A stretch of DNA of 6,314 nucleotides from Alistipes sp. (lineage in GTDB: Bacteria; Bacteroidota; Bacteroidia; Bacteroidales; Rikenellaceae). The notes beneath the pieces were generated by a model, which was not told the origin of the DNA, did no database searches, and worked only from the letters and a program-made list of their open reading frames with translations. Of the stretch, positions 6,164 to 6,314 are shown piece after piece (position 1 is the stretch's first letter; each line of letters starts with the position of its first letter). The position numbers and the translations under genes were made by a program. Where the stretch lies: NCBI GenBank assembly GCA_029065825.1, contig JAIEHQ010000054.1:1-6314 (forward strand), read 5' to 3'.

Positions 6164-6314
6164 CTACAGCTCCCGCTTCATGCCGATGCGGGCCAGATGC
6201 TCCTGCAGCCGCCTGCGGAACTGCTCCCTCCGCTGGCGCAGGTTCTCGCGCCACCCGCGCCAGCGCATGTAGCGCTCCCTCTTCTCGGGATATATGTCGG
6301 GAATGGTCAGCAGG
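6164..6314 (-). CDS. C-terminal 49 residues of an unidentified protein (5' end beyond window)
   Basis: Reading the minus strand from the right edge, a frame stays open to a TAG stop (CTA at 6164-6166 on the plus strand). It encodes 49 residues that start LLTIPDIYPEKRERYMRW and end HLARIGMKREL. After the IPDIYP segment the sequence is a highly basic, probably helical tail: about 15 Arg/Lys in the last 39 residues, with heptad-like spacing. Support for a real gene comes from the convergent position, the terminator directly beyond its stop with five T on this strand, and codons ending mostly in G or C. The overlapping plus-strand frame here is a poor protein. I do not recognise the family; a basic amphipathic tail could contact nucleic acid or membrane phospholipid, but nothing in the fragment decides this. 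Confidence 0.7.
   Translation of the reverse strand, partial: LLTIPDIYPEKRERYMRWRGWRENLRQRREQFRRRLQEHLARIGMKREL

Noticed and set aside
1..6314. Search by eye for mobile elements, CRISPR repeats, tRNA/rRNA genes, toxin-antitoxin or defence genes
   Set aside because: Nothing seen: intergenic gaps are 13, 65 and 67 bp, codon use looks uniform, and every gene but one belongs to a known chromosomal family.

Overview
The window looks like ordinary chromosomal DNA from a GC-rich member of the Bacteroidota, probably order Bacteroidales; an Alistipes/Rikenellaceae-like organism is my inference. Three things support this: the C-terminal end of a Bacteroidetes-type LptD at the left edge, a methyltransferase of the PG_1098/THUMP-like type that is characteristic of this phylum, and a textbook Bacteroidetes promoter (TTTG, 20 bp, TAnnTTTG) in place of a sigma70-type promoter. 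Clear Shine-Dalgarno sequences are mostly absent, which also fits.

Layout. Positions 1-663 hold the 3' end of lptD (outer-membrane LPS assembly). After 13 bp comes a short ComEC/Rec2-family membrane protein (677-2200), which overlaps by ATGA a class I SAM-dependent methyltransferase (2197-3348). A 65-bp gap carries a promoter at 3362-3393. A second block follows: a YihY/BrkB-type membrane protein (3414-4799), overlapping by ATGA a Rossmann/DUF2520 protein (4796-5578), which overlaps by 28 bp a KdsC-type HAD phosphatase (5551-6096). A strong hairpin at 6112-6147 ends this block. Past it lies the C-terminal end of a convergent minus-strand gene (6164-6314, running off the window) that I do not recognise. 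No stretch over 300 bp lacks a gene.

How the genes fit together. The first block reads as one transcription unit (lptD, comEC-like, methyltransferase) and the second as another (yihY, DUF2520, kdsC), separated only by the promoter gap. LPS biogenesis appears at both ends: LptD inserts LPS in the outer membrane, and a KdsC-type phosphatase makes free KDO for the LPS inner core. The genes between are housekeeping or poorly characterised and share no obvious pathway. I found no mobile element, CRISPR array, tRNA, rRNA or defence system. The long open frames on the opposite strand are explained by GC-rich codon bias. The points most worth a second look are the promoter, the DUF2520/kdsC overlap, the lack of a nuclease-like domain in the ComEC protein and the unidentified convergent gene.
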